Shown piece after piece: positions 35,733 to 44,211 of a stretch of 64,000 nucleotides of DNA. Position 1 is the stretch's first letter, and every line of letters begins with the position of its first letter. The stretch is from positions 4,988,501 through 5,052,500 of the forward strand of contig NZ_JAOYOD010000001.1 in the NCBI RefSeq assembly GCF_025833875.1, in the 5' to 3' direction. A program made the translations under genes and the position numbers. The notes beneath the pieces are model-generated. The model searched no databases. It was not told where the DNA came from and saw nothing but the letters and a program-made list of their open reading frames with translations. The stretch comes from Reichenbachiella ulvae. Lineage in GTDB: Bacteria; Bacteroidota; Bacteroidia; Cytophagales; Cyclobacteriaceae.

Positions 35733-36293
35733 ATGGCAAGAACCGAATCCAATATGATGCCTTTGGGGACGCAAGCCCCGGCATTTTTGCTTCCAGATAC
35801 TGTTTCATCCACTGACAAGACCTTTGTAGATATCAAGGGAAACAAAGGCACAGTCGTCATGTTCATTTGCAACCACTGTCCCTATGTGATTCACGTCCAG
35901 GACGAAATAGTGAAAATAGCGAATGAGTATGCTGAAAAAGGATTGGGGTTTGTAGCGATCAGTTCTAATGATGTAGAGAACTATCCGGATGATTCTCCAG
36001 AATTGATGAAAGAGCATGCTGATAAGTATGGTTTCAGTTTTCCGTATCTCTACGACGAATCACAGGAGATTGCCAAAGCCTATCAGGCAGCCTGTACGCC
36101 TGATTTTTATGTTTTTGATGGATCAGATGCGTGTGTATACCGAGGCAGAATGGATCCATCTACTCCGGGCAACAACCAACCTGTGACAGGAGAAGATTTG
36201 AGGAGAGCCTTAGATATGCTCGTAGATGGCTTGCCAATTGATCGAGGACAGTTCCCGAGTATGGGCTGCAATATCAAGTGGAAAGCGAATTAA
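35733..36293 (+). CDS. Thioredoxin-fold protein (AhpC/TSA-like), CNHC active site
   Basis: A 186-residue soluble thioredoxin-family protein. PAFLLPDTVSSTDKTFVDIKGNKGTVVMFICNHCPYVIHVQDEIVKIANEY has the CxxC pair C46 and C49 with a Pro right after, as in the redoxin group close to TlpA and peroxiredoxins. The cis-proline region is ACTPDFYVFD, and a C-terminal helix follows. No signal peptide. Probably a cytoplasmic disulfide reductase or peroxide-linked protein. Family certain, substrate not. Confidence 0.85.
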   Translation: MARTESNMMPLGTQAPAFLLPDTVSSTDKTFVDIKGNKGTVVMFICNHCPYVIHVQDEIVKIANEYAEKGLGFVAISSNDVENYPDDSPELMKEHADKYGFSFPYLYDESQEIAKAYQAACTPDFYVFDGSDACVYRGRMDPSTPGNNQPVTGEDLRRALDMLVDGLPIDRGQFPSMGCNIKWKAN

Positions 36294-36365
36294 GTCCTAA
36301 AAATTAAAGTTTAAAGCTTCAGTTTGATCTAAATTTGAAACTTAGACTTATAACATTATACCCCT

Positions 36366-37184
36366 ATGTCTGTACACAATTCTGACATTAAACGTGTCAC
36401 CACTCACCAACTGCAAGAGATGAAAAACCGTGGAGAGAAAATCTCCATGCTAACGGCCTACGACTACTCTATGGCCAAGATATTAGACATGGCAGGGGTG
36501 GATGTGTTACTTGTAGGGGATTCTGCCTCTAATGTGATGGCAGGTAATGAGACGACTCTCCCAATTACTTTAGATCAAATGATCTACCATGCCCAAAGTG
36601 TAGTAAGAGCGATTAAACGCGCTTTTGTGGTGGTGGATTTACCATTCGGTAGCTATCAGGGCAATTCTAGACAGGCTTTGGAGTCGGCCATTCGAATCAT
36701 GAAAGAATCGGGTGCGCACAGTGTGAAGCTCGAAGGGGGAGCAGAGGTGAGAGAAGGTATCGAAAGAGTCCTGACGGCAGGTGTGCCAGTCATGGGGCAT
36801 CTAGGGTTAACGCCACAGTCGATCTATAAGTTTGGTACCTATACCGTAAGAGCTAAAGAAGAAGAAGAAGCAGAGAAGTTGATCTCAGATGCTAAAATCC
36901 TGGAAGAGTGTGGCTGCTATGCCATCGTACTAGAGAAAATCCCAAGTCAACTGGCCAAACGTGTGGCTGAAGAAGTATCTATTCCAATCATCGGCATAGG
37001 AGCAGGACCGCATGTAGATGGTCAGGTTTTGGTCGTGCATGACATGCTTGGAATAACTCAGGAATTCCAGCCTAGATTTTTGAGACAATATGCCAATGTG
37101 GGTCAAGTGATGAAAGAAGCCGCAGAAGCCTACATCAAAGACGTAAAGGATCAGAATTTTCCAAGCGATAAGGAGAGCTACTAA
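36366..37184 (+). CDS. panB: 3-methyl-2-oxobutanoate hydroxymethyltransferase
   Basis: A 272-residue PanB, which makes ketopantoate from ketoisovalerate and methylenetetrahydrofolate for pantothenate and coenzyme [55 protein letters not shown], then [26 protein letters not shown] and [21 protein letters not shown] are the full set of family blocks. The aspartates and the glutamate in VLEKIP bind magnesium and act in catalysis. It takes the same 2-oxoisovalerate that IlvE handles. Confidence 0.97.
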   Translation: MSVHNSDIKRVTTHQLQEMKNRGEKISMLTAYDYSMAKILDMAGVDVLLVGDSASNVMAGNETTLPITLDQMIYHAQSVVRAIKRAFVVVDLPFGSYQGNSRQALESAIRIMKESGAHSVKLEGGAEVREGIERVLTAGVPVMGHLGLTPQSIYKFGTYTVRAKEEEEAEKLISDAKILEECGCYAIVLEKIPSQLAKRVAEEVSIPIIGIGAGPHVDGQVLVVHDMLGITQEFQPRFLRQYANVGQVMKEAAEAYIKDVKDQNFPSDKESY

Positions 37185-37202
37185 GTCTCCCTATTTGTAA
37201 GG

Positions 37203-37535
37203 ATGTGGGAAAATTTCTATCTTGATCTAAACAACATTAACTATATGGGAGGAGAAGGATTTGCTAGGTGGGCTGCAGGAACGAACAAGAACAATAGACA
37301 GTTATTACGAGGAGATGGTAATGCAACTTACAAGAACTTCGATAAATCTTATATAACCGATTATATCATTTCCAGGAAACCCCGTGTGTTTAAGGAGGCC
37401 ACTCCTGAATACATGGCAGAGCTTCATCGGAAACTGCAATACAGAAGAAAAAGGGAAATCAGAAGAAAGATCAAAGCAGCGATAATCAGTGTCTCTATCG
37501 TGGGATTGCTTGGTTTTCTATTGTTCTTTTATTGA
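37203..37535 (+). CDS. Small protein with C-terminal membrane anchor
   Basis: A 110-residue protein with a soluble part rich in aromatic and charged residues (MWENFYLDLNNINYMGGEGFARWAAGTNKNNRQLLRGDG). A basic helix (LHRKLQYRRKREIRRKIK) and one hydrophobic helix (AAIISVSIVGLLGFLLFFY) end it, so it is tail-anchored with its N-terminus in the cytoplasm. I do not recognise a family. It starts 18 bases after panB and overlaps the convergent DUF4105 gene by 7 bases at the stops. Confidence 0.6.
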   Translation: MWENFYLDLNNINYMGGEGFARWAAGTNKNNRQLLRGDGNATYKNFDKSYITDYIISRKPRVFKEATPEYMAELHRKLQYRRKREIRRKIKAAIISVSIVGLLGFLLFFY

Positions 37536-38719
37536 TCTACGTTTTTCAACCAATATCCCAGATAAAAGCTTCGAATCATCAGTGCCAGTAACAATGGGAT
37601 AAAGGCATCATTGAGCTGCTGAGGAAGAGCAGCACTCAACGAAATCTGTCCAATCAATACAATCGCATAGGTGATAAAATAGTATCGGAGAGCCTTGATT
37701 TTCTTTTTGCGTATCAATAGTATGAGCGCAATTAGATTCAGTGGGGTGCACCAAATCAGGTTATAGTTATGCTGCGACAAGTGGTCGGTTCCAAACCACA
37801 GGAATAGTAAGGAAATACTTAATACTCCTGTCACACCAAACAAGATCACATCGACAAATCGATAATTCATTTGGTATTTCATGCTGCGATGGATGAAGAT
37901 CCCCACAACAAAAAACAGCAAAACAAAGACATGGAAAGGACGAATGGCACTGGCCATACTCGGTTGGTCTGCGGCTACATTGATGGTTTTCTTTTCTTTT
38001 ACTAGCGGAATTTGCGTCGAATCGTTCCTTACAGTTGCACCATCTAGAGCGATTTTGAGGTATTCGGGCATGTACATATATGCCGGTCCATCCGCTCTTC
38101 TGTCGATCTCGGGTCCTAGACAAAAGTCGATCCCCACATCACCCCAGGGCTGCTCATGGAGGTAGCGATCCATCAGGTCTCTGTAACTCATGGAGTCTCT
38201 GGCGTAGTTGTAGTTGTATTTGATTTTATCTCCCAGTGTGGCGTTGATGACGTCACGGATTTTTGTAGCGCAGTTGTCGTAGCAATAGTTGTAGTAGTAG
38301 TCGGCATTTTCAGGCTTTGCGTTTTCAATCAGTCGATCGAAAATGGCCTGCTTTTGTTCTTGATTCAGATTGAGGCTTTGCTCTATGATCGTTCGGTTGA
38401 TACTCATGTAGTATCTTCTGTAGCGTGAGTAAGGACCCGTACCTAGTTTGTATAGCAGTTTACCTCTGGCAAAGTTGAGATAGAAATTGGGCTGATCGAA
38501 ATCAAAAATGCCGTAGTTGAAAACAATGTCTATGCGATTAGGCTCATCACGAACGCGGAGCGCACTGTGTCCAAAAGCCGAATACAGCTCTTCCTGTCCC
38601 GGGCTCATCGTCATCAGGATCACTTCTGATTTATCGCTAAGGGTTGGTGCTTGTGCTTGAAGTGTCGAAGCACAAAATAGGATTAAAACAAGAAATAATA
38701 GGGAGTGATAGCGCAACAT
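37529..38719 (-). CDS. DUF4105 exported membrane protein
   Basis: A 396-residue protein with signal peptide MLRYHSLLFLVLILFCASTLQA. The DUF4105 domain follows: MSPGQEELYSAFGHSALRVRDEPNRIDIVFNYGIFDFDQPNFYLNFARGKLLYKLG and, later, ENADYYYNYCYDNCATKIRDVIN. This is the periplasmic part that has the conserved GHS histidine and NCAT cysteine seen in Lnb (lipoprotein acyl-transfer) proteins. Four membrane helices close the protein (FHVFVLLFFVVGIFIH and on). The Lnb link is family-based; here it may act on lipoproteins or other acyl substrates. Confidence 0.85.
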   Translation of the reverse strand: MLRYHSLLFLVLILFCASTLQAQAPTLSDKSEVILMTMSPGQEELYSAFGHSALRVRDEPNRIDIVFNYGIFDFDQPNFYLNFARGKLLYKLGTGPYSRYRRYYMSINRTIIEQSLNLNQEQKQAIFDRLIENAKPENADYYYNYCYDNCATKIRDVINATLGDKIKYNYNYARDSMSYRDLMDRYLHEQPWGDVGIDFCLGPEIDRRADGPAYMYMPEYLKIALDGATVRNDSTQIPLVKEKKTINVAADQPSMASAIRPFHVFVLLFFVVGIFIHRSMKYQMNYRFVDVILFGVTGVLSISLLFLWFGTDHLSQHNYNLIWCTPLNLIALILLIRKKKIKALRYYFITYAIVLIGQISLSAALPQQLNDAFIPLLLALMIRSFYLGYWLKNVDQ

Positions 38720-38808
38720 GTAATTGAGTCTGTTTGGATGGTAAATTAACAGGACGCAATTTTTGAATCAAATTTTATATCAACTAAAATGCAGACTTAG
38801 CCCTAAGA

Positions 38809-39837
38809 ATGTCACAAGTAAGAGATTATATTAATCTGCTGTCCAAGGTAGATTATCCCAAACTGCAAAATGCATGGCGAGTCTGGCGTAGTTATGAGAA
38901 GAGCCGTCGCACAACGGAGCCTGTTCAACCGGGCTTACCCTTGAGTATTGCTTTTGAGCCGACGACTTCCTGCAACTTGAGGTGTCCGGAGTGCCCGAGC
39001 GGTTTGCGTTCCTTTACCAGACCAACTGGGATGCTGGATAGAGGCTTTTTTGAGCAGTCGATCGAGCAGATGAAGGATCATCTGATTTACCTGGCGTTTT
39101 ATTTTCAAGGCGAGCCTTTTCTGCACCCTGAGTTTCTGGATATGGTTTCTTTCGCCTCCAAAAAGCGCATTTATACTGCCACGAGTACCAATGCCCATTA
39201 TTTGGATCGTGAAAACGCAGAGGCTACCGTTAGGTCAGGAATTGACCGATTGATCATCTCCATAGATGGTACTACACAGGAGACTTATCAAGACTATCGC
39301 ATAGGAGGTAAGTTGGAAAAAGTGCTAGAGGGAACCCGAAACATGGTGAAAGAAAAGCACAGGTTGAGAAGCAGGACCCCTCATTTGATCTTTCAATTTT
39401 TGGTGGTGGGGCCCAATGAACATCAGATCGAAGAGGCCCGACGACTGGCCAGGGAAGTAGGGGTAGATGAAATTCAATTTAAAACTGCGCAAATCTATGA
39501 TTTTGAAAATGGCTCTGATCTCATCCCAACGAACCAGAAATTTTCGAGATATAGACGCAAATCAGACGGGAAATTTGAGTTGAAAAATCCTTTATTGAAT
39601 GAATGCTGGAAGATGTGGCAGAGCTGTGTGGTAACCTGGGATGGAAAAGTGGTGCCCTGTTGCTTTGACAAGGATGCGGCTCATGTGCTGGGTGATTTGA
39701 ATCAACAAAGCATGAAAGAAATATGGACGAGTGATTCTTATCAAAATTTTCGTCGGGCTATACTCAAATCCCGATCCAATATCGATATTTGTCAAAACTG
39801 CAGCGAAGGTCTAAACATATCACTTGCCGATGGCTAA
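38809..39837 (+). CDS. Radical SAM protein with SPASM domain
   Basis: A 342-residue radical SAM enzyme. The cluster motif CxxxCxxC is at cysteines 55, 59 and 62 (TTSCNLRCPECPSG). After the TIM-barrel parts (YFQGEPFLHPEFLDMV and IDRLIISIDGTTQETYQDYRIGGKLEKVLEGTRNM) there is a SPASM segment with CWKMWQSCVVTWDGKVVPCCFDKDAAHVLGDL and ending CQNC, which binds an auxiliary cluster. SPASM enzymes often modify peptides, but no precursor peptide is visible near this gene. It overlaps the start of the 2H phosphoesterase gene by 8 bases, suggesting co-translation. Confidence 0.9.
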   Translation: MSQVRDYINLLSKVDYPKLQNAWRVWRSYEKSRRTTEPVQPGLPLSIAFEPTTSCNLRCPECPSGLRSFTRPTGMLDRGFFEQSIEQMKDHLIYLAFYFQGEPFLHPEFLDMVSFASKKRIYTATSTNAHYLDRENAEATVRSGIDRLIISIDGTTQETYQDYRIGGKLEKVLEGTRNMVKEKHRLRSRTPHLIFQFLVVGPNEHQIEEARRLAREVGVDEIQFKTAQIYDFENGSDLIPTNQKFSRYRRKSDGKFELKNPLLNECWKMWQSCVVTWDGKVVPCCFDKDAAHVLGDLNQQSMKEIWTSDSYQNFRRAILKSRSNIDICQNCSEGLNISLADG

Positions 39838-40369
39838 GAAGAATTTGTATTTTTTAGCGATAATCCCCGAGGAGGGCTTGCGAAAGGAGATTCACCAGAT
39901 AAAATTATCAGCGGCAGAGCAGTATCATTCACAAGCTGCCCTCAAATCACCACCGCATATCACGCTTCATATGCCTTTTCAGTGGAGAGAAGATCGTGAA
40001 CAGCAGTTGATTCAGGCGATCAGTCAATTCGAGTTTAAGGCTTTTCCGATAGCGGTTAGTTTAAAGAATTTCGATTTCTTTCCGCCAAGAGTGGTGTTTA
40101 TTCATGTGGATGAGAACGAATCTCTACGTCTGCTTCAGAAACAATTGTCTGACCATGTGCGTCGTGAGTTGAATATCTTTAATGATACCTACAAGGATCT
40201 GGGCTTTCACCCCCACATTACCATTGCTTTTCGGGATTTGAAAAAATCTCTATTCCCCGAGGTGATGGAAGAATTTTCTCAGAGGGAGTTCGAGGCAGTA
40301 ATGAATGTGAAGGGTTTCACACTTCTAAAAAACATCAATAAGAAGTGGGAGCGCTTGGCAGAGTTCTAA
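39830..40369 (+). CDS. 2'-5' RNA ligase / 2H phosphoesterase family protein
   Basis: About 179 residues from ATG 39830 (MAKKNLYFLAII); an upstream TTG would add two residues. The two HxT motifs of the 2H superfamily are HITLH in SPPHITLHMPF and HPHITI in LGFHPHITIAF, which face each other in the active site for 2'-5' or cyclic phosphate bonds. The RNA or nucleotide substrate is unknown. Its start overlaps the radical SAM gene by 8 bases. Confidence 0.85.
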   Translation: MAKKNLYFLAIIPEEGLRKEIHQIKLSAAEQYHSQAALKSPPHITLHMPFQWREDREQQLIQAISQFEFKAFPIAVSLKNFDFFPPRVVFIHVDENESLRLLQKQLSDHVRRELNIFNDTYKDLGFHPHITIAFRDLKKSLFPEVMEEFSQREFEAVMNVKGFTLLKNINKKWERLAEF

Positions 40370-40867
40370 TTATTTGAAATCCAGCTGGTCGGATGGTTGG
40401 CGAACGCTTAGTTTCAAGCTTTTTTTTCCAGCCTCCGTAGTGATGTGCACTAGATTAATCTGATCCGAAAACATTTCAAAAAGAACTAGATTTTCCACTC
40501 TTAGGGATTTCATCTTTTTGATTTTTGGCACCTCAATAAAGCACATCAGCACATCGCCTTCTACCTTTGAGCCCAGGTAACTGATCTCTTCTTCTTTGTC
40601 GTCTACATAGATTTTGAAGCGCTCAAGCATGTACTTTTCTATCAGTGGGTTGAGCTCAGTAAAGTCCTCTGTCGTTATGATGTTGTACTCTTTGTCCTTG
40701 TCAAAATTGATGAGGGCTTTTTCCATGTCATCGATGAATATTCTTTGACTGATTTCCAGTCGTTGGGCCTTAGTATCATGCTCCAAATCGATGACCGATA
40801 CATGGAAATCGTGCATGAGCATACCGCTTATATAATTTATTAGCAACACAAATGAATAGAGCGTCAT
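40370..40867 (-). CDS. DUF6702 family exported protein
   Basis: ATG 40867 (MTLYSFVLLINYISG) is preferred to 41017, because it opens a signal-type segment and avoids overlap with the divergent gene. About 165 residues. HDFHVSVIDLEHDTKAQRLEISQRIFIDDMEKAL and SYLGSKVEGDVLMCFIEVPKIKKMKSLRVENLVLFEMFSDQINLVHI match DUF6702 in Bacteroidota. Periplasmic, function unknown. It is divergent from the HupE/UreJ gene, with which such genes often travel. Confidence 0.85.
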   Translation of the reverse strand: MTLYSFVLLINYISGMLMHDFHVSVIDLEHDTKAQRLEISQRIFIDDMEKALINFDKDKEYNIITTEDFTELNPLIEKYMLERFKIYVDDKEEEISYLGSKVEGDVLMCFIEVPKIKKMKSLRVENLVLFEMFSDQINLVHITTEAGKKSLKLSVRQPSDQLDFK

Positions 40868-40970
40868 TGAAATGGCTTTTTGAATTATGTTTACAATAAT
40901 AGCTTGGGCAAATGTAAGCAAACATCGGTCCAGCTGATGAAGGTATTTTACGAACGGTGATTGGAAAGAG

Positions 40971-41555
40971 ATGACAGATTTTGAGCTGTATTTTGGGTTG
41001 GGGCGAGAGCATATCATGGATATTACGGCCTATGATCATATTTTATTTGTGATCGCACTATGTACGATCTATCAGGTGTCGGAGTGGAAAAAGGTCCTGA
41101 TATTGGTTACGGCTTTCACTTTAGGGCACTCGTTGACCCTGGCCTTAGTGACTTTAGATGTGATCAGTGTCAATTCTTCAATTATCGAATTCCTGATTCC
41201 TGTGACGATTTTTATCACTGCGGTTGGAAATATTTTCAAGCGCAACACAGATTTTCATTCTAAAACCTCTCGAACGAATTATTTCTTCGCGTTGTTTTTT
41301 GGATTGATACATGGCATGGGATTTTCGAATTACCTGAAGGCATTGTTGGGAAAGGATAGCGAAATCATTGGCCAACTCTTTGCCTTTAATGTAGGATTGG
41401 AGTTTGGTCAGATATTGATTGTTTTGATATTCATGGGAGTTGCTGCCGTGCTCAATTTCTTTGTTCATGTGCAAAGACGCGATTGGATACTGGCAGTTTC
41501 TTCGGGAGTTGCAGCCATTGCCCTGACCTTGATGATAGAGACTAAATTTTGGTGA
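40971..41555 (+). CDS. HupE/UreJ_2 family membrane protein
   Basis: A 194-residue protein with five to six hydrophobic helices: DHILFVIALCTIYQ, VLILVTAFTLGHSLTLALVTL, IIEFLIPVTIFITAVGNI, NYFFALFFGLIHGMGFSNYL, FAFNVGLEFGQILIVLIFMGVAAVLNFF and ILAVSSGVAAIALTLMI. Histidines in GHSLTLA and LIHGMGF are the kind found in HupE/UreJ nickel or metal-linked membrane proteins. In Bacteroidota this family stands beside DUF6702 and an M1 peptidase, as here. Metal role is inferred from family. Confidence 0.88.
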   Translation: MTDFELYFGLGREHIMDITAYDHILFVIALCTIYQVSEWKKVLILVTAFTLGHSLTLALVTLDVISVNSSIIEFLIPVTIFITAVGNIFKRNTDFHSKTSRTNYFFALFFGLIHGMGFSNYLKALLGKDSEIIGQLFAFNVGLEFGQILIVLIFMGVAAVLNFFVHVQRRDWILAVSSGVAAIALTLMIETKFW

Positions 41556-41607
41556 TTAATTATAAATAATACGGAGGTGCGTGAGCACTGAGGATTCTAC
41601 TTAAATA

Positions 41608-43842
41608 ATGAATTATATGAAGAGAATTTTGATTGTAGCCCTAGCGCTGCTGCCCTTGACTACTTGGGCACAGGGAGAATGGGATCAGAAATTTGAGCAG
41701 TTAGGTACTATGTTGCCTACTCCTACCGATTATAGAAATGCATCTGGAGCTCCAGGGGTCAAATATTGGCAGCAAAAGGTGGATTACAATATCGATGTGG
41801 AGCTGATAGATGAAACTCATCAGATCATCGGTAAAGAAACCATCACATATACCAACAATTCCCCAGACCAATTAGGGTATCTATGGGTACAGTTGGATCA
41901 AAATATGCGTGGAAAGGATTCAGACACACCGTTAGTCGAGTCATCAGAAATGAAATCCTCAATGTCAGGAAAGTCATTGCAGAATTTGACCAAAGAATTT
42001 GACTATGAAGGTGGATTCAATATCGAATATGTGAAGGATGCGAAGGATAAAGCGCTTCCATACATGATCAACAAAACCATGATGAGAGTAGACTTACCAG
42101 AGCCATTGGCGAGTGGAGAGAGTGTTTCTTTCAAGATCGCTTGGTCATACTTCGTTCAGGACAGAATGAACATGGGGGGTAGATCAGGATACGAGTATTT
42201 CCCAAAAGATGATAACTACCTCTATGCCATTGCACAATGGTTCCCAAGATTGGCAGTCTATGATGACCTGGAAGGATGGCAAAATAAGCAGTTCCTTGGT
42301 CGTGGAGAGTTTGCTTTGGAATTCGGAGATTATGAAGTGAATTTGACGGTTCCTGCTGATTTTATGTTGGCTGCTACCGGAGAGCTACAGAATCCAAAAG
42401 AAGTTTTGACTGCTACTCAATTGAAGAGATTCGAAAAGGCTAAGCAAACTTTTGACAAACCAGTTTTCATCGTGACTGAAGAGGAAGCGATTGCCAACGA
42501 ATCTTCAAGATCAACTGCTAAGAAAACCTGGACTTTCCAGGCAGATGATATCCGTGATTTTGCATTTGCTGCCTCTCGTAAGTTTATCTGGGATGTGCAA
42601 GCGGTGAAAATTGGTGACAAGACGCCATTGGCCATGTCTTACTATCCTAAAGAAGGAAACCCACTATGGGAAGATGAGTCTACGAAAGCGGTGGTAAATA
42701 CGCTCAAGACTTATTCTAAGCACACCATCGAGTACCCCTACTCCAAAGCGATTTCCGTTCATACAGCGTCTATAGGTATGGAGTACCCGATGATCTGTTT
42801 CAACTATGGTCGTCCTGATGAGAATGGTGAGTTCTCTGATCGTTTGAAATGGGGAATGATTGGTGTAATTATCCACGAAGTGGGTCACAATTTCTTCCCA
42901 ATGATCATCAACTCTGATGAAAGACAGTGGACCTGGATGGACGAAGGGTTGAATACATTCGTACAATCTTTGACTGAAAAGGAGTACTACCCAGAGAAGC
43001 CTTTGAGAAGAGGAGAGGCTAAGTTGATAGTGGACTATATGAAAGGAGATAAAATGTTTATCCGTCCTATCATGACTAATTCTGAGCAGATACTTCAGTT
43101 TGGTAACAATGCTTATGGCAAGCCAGCTGCGGCATTGAGCGTGTTGAGAGAGACCATTATGGGGCCAGAGTTGTTCGATTATGCTTTCAAAACTTACTCT
43201 GAAAGATGGGCATTCAAGAGACCGAGCCCAGGAGACTTCTTCCGTACAATGGAGGATGCTTCTGCAGTTGATTTGGATTGGTTCTGGAAGGGTTGGTTTT
43301 ATACAACGGATCATGTGGATGTGTCCCTGGACAAGGTGACCTGGTACAAAATGGGTGTTCCTGAAGAGACAGTGGAAAATAAGCCTAAGAAAGGGAAGAA
43401 AGGCAAAAAAGTGTCTGAAGAAAATTCTGAGTCTGGTGAAAAGGTTTTTGAGTTTGCTGATGAAGCGGATGTGTTCGAATTCCAAAACACCTCTGATAGA
43501 AGTTATCGTGAGTTCATGAATCGTGTGGATGACGATGCAGTGAAGTTGGCCAATGAAAACAAGAACTTCTATGAATTGACATTCTCTAACAAAGGTGGTT
43601 TGGTAACGCCGATCATCATCGAGTGGACTTACGAAGATGGAAGTGTAGAGACTGAGTATATCCCAGCAGAAATCTGGAGAATGAATGAAAATGTAGTCAA
43701 GAAGGTGTTTGTCAAAGAAAAGAAAGTGACCAATATCGTGATCGATCCAAAGGAAGAAACAGCTGACGTTAATACTGAAGACAATATCTTCCCAAGAGTG
43801 GAGAAGACTTCAGAATTTGATCAATTCAAAGCAGCTAACTGA
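41608..43842 (+). CDS. Secreted M1-family metallopeptidase
   Basis: A 744-residue gluzincin aminopeptidase-like enzyme. Signal peptide MKRILIVALALLPLTTWA (an ATG lies four codons before). An N-terminal beta domain is followed by the catalytic HEVGHNFFPMII (about residues 422-426) and WMDEGLNTF (glutamate about 445), the HExxH plus E zinc site. The usual GxMEN substrate loop reads ASIGMEYPM, a relaxed form. The C-terminal part has a lysine-rich stretch (KKGKKGKKVSEE) then a beta region. Secreted and probably periplasmic or surface. Two hairpin terminators follow. Confidence 0.92.
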   Translation: MNYMKRILIVALALLPLTTWAQGEWDQKFEQLGTMLPTPTDYRNASGAPGVKYWQQKVDYNIDVELIDETHQIIGKETITYTNNSPDQLGYLWVQLDQNMRGKDSDTPLVESSEMKSSMSGKSLQNLTKEFDYEGGFNIEYVKDAKDKALPYMINKTMMRVDLPEPLASGESVSFKIAWSYFVQDRMNMGGRSGYEYFPKDDNYLYAIAQWFPRLAVYDDLEGWQNKQFLGRGEFALEFGDYEVNLTVPADFMLAATGELQNPKEVLTATQLKRFEKAKQTFDKPVFIVTEEEAIANESSRSTAKKTWTFQADDIRDFAFAASRKFIWDVQAVKIGDKTPLAMSYYPKEGNPLWEDESTKAVVNTLKTYSKHTIEYPYSKAISVHTASIGMEYPMICFNYGRPDENGEFSDRLKWGMIGVIIHEVGHNFFPMIINSDERQWTWMDEGLNTFVQSLTEKEYYPEKPLRRGEAKLIVDYMKGDKMFIRPIMTNSEQILQFGNNAYGKPAAALSVLRETIMGPELFDYAFKTYSERWAFKRPSPGDFFRTMEDASAVDLDWFWKGWFYTTDHVDVSLDKVTWYKMGVPEETVENKPKKGKKGKKVSEENSESGEKVFEFADEADVFEFQNTSDRSYREFMNRVDDDAVKLANENKNFYELTFSNKGGLVTPIIIEWTYEDGSVETEYIPAEIWRMNENVVKKVFVKEKKVTNIVIDPKEETADVNTEDNIFPRVEKTSEFDQFKAAN

Positions 43843-43866
43843 TAGTTGAAATAATAAAAATGGAAG

Positions 43867-43897
43867 GCCTCTGGTAGAATTCTGCCAGAGGCTTTTT
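43867..43897 (+). terminator. Terminator after the M1 peptidase gene
   Basis: GCCTCTGG (43867-43874) and CCAGAGGC (43885-43892) with a 10-base loop and a T run. Confidence 0.85.
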
Positions 43898-43920
43898 GTT
43901 TTAAGAGGACCCTAAAAAAA

Positions 43921-43950
43921 AGCCCTGAACCAAGTAGGTTCGGGGCTTTT
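43921..43950. terminator. Second hairpin after the M1 peptidase gene
   Basis: AGCCCTGAACC (43921-43931) pairs with GGTTCGGGGCT (43937-43947); an A run precedes and T follow, so it may act in both directions. The next 260 bases before the convergent GH3 gene show no gene or repeat. Confidence 0.75.
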
Positions 43951-44211
43951 AGTTGAATGAAAAACTGAACTGTTGATTAACCAGTCTTTGGAAAAAGCCA
44001 GGGAGAACTCGATTGGCTTTACATTTATTAGAGGATTTAAATTAGTCTTGGGTCATTCTTAAGATCAAAACTTAAAACTCTGCTGAATGTTCAATCCTGT
44101 GTCCCTCCCGGCTTACCCTCTTTTCTTAAAATGAGAAACAGGGAAAGTGTAGGTTGGTACTTTTATTAAGTGTTAAAATCAAAAAAGCGAAAACCAAATC
44201 AAACTGAAGGG

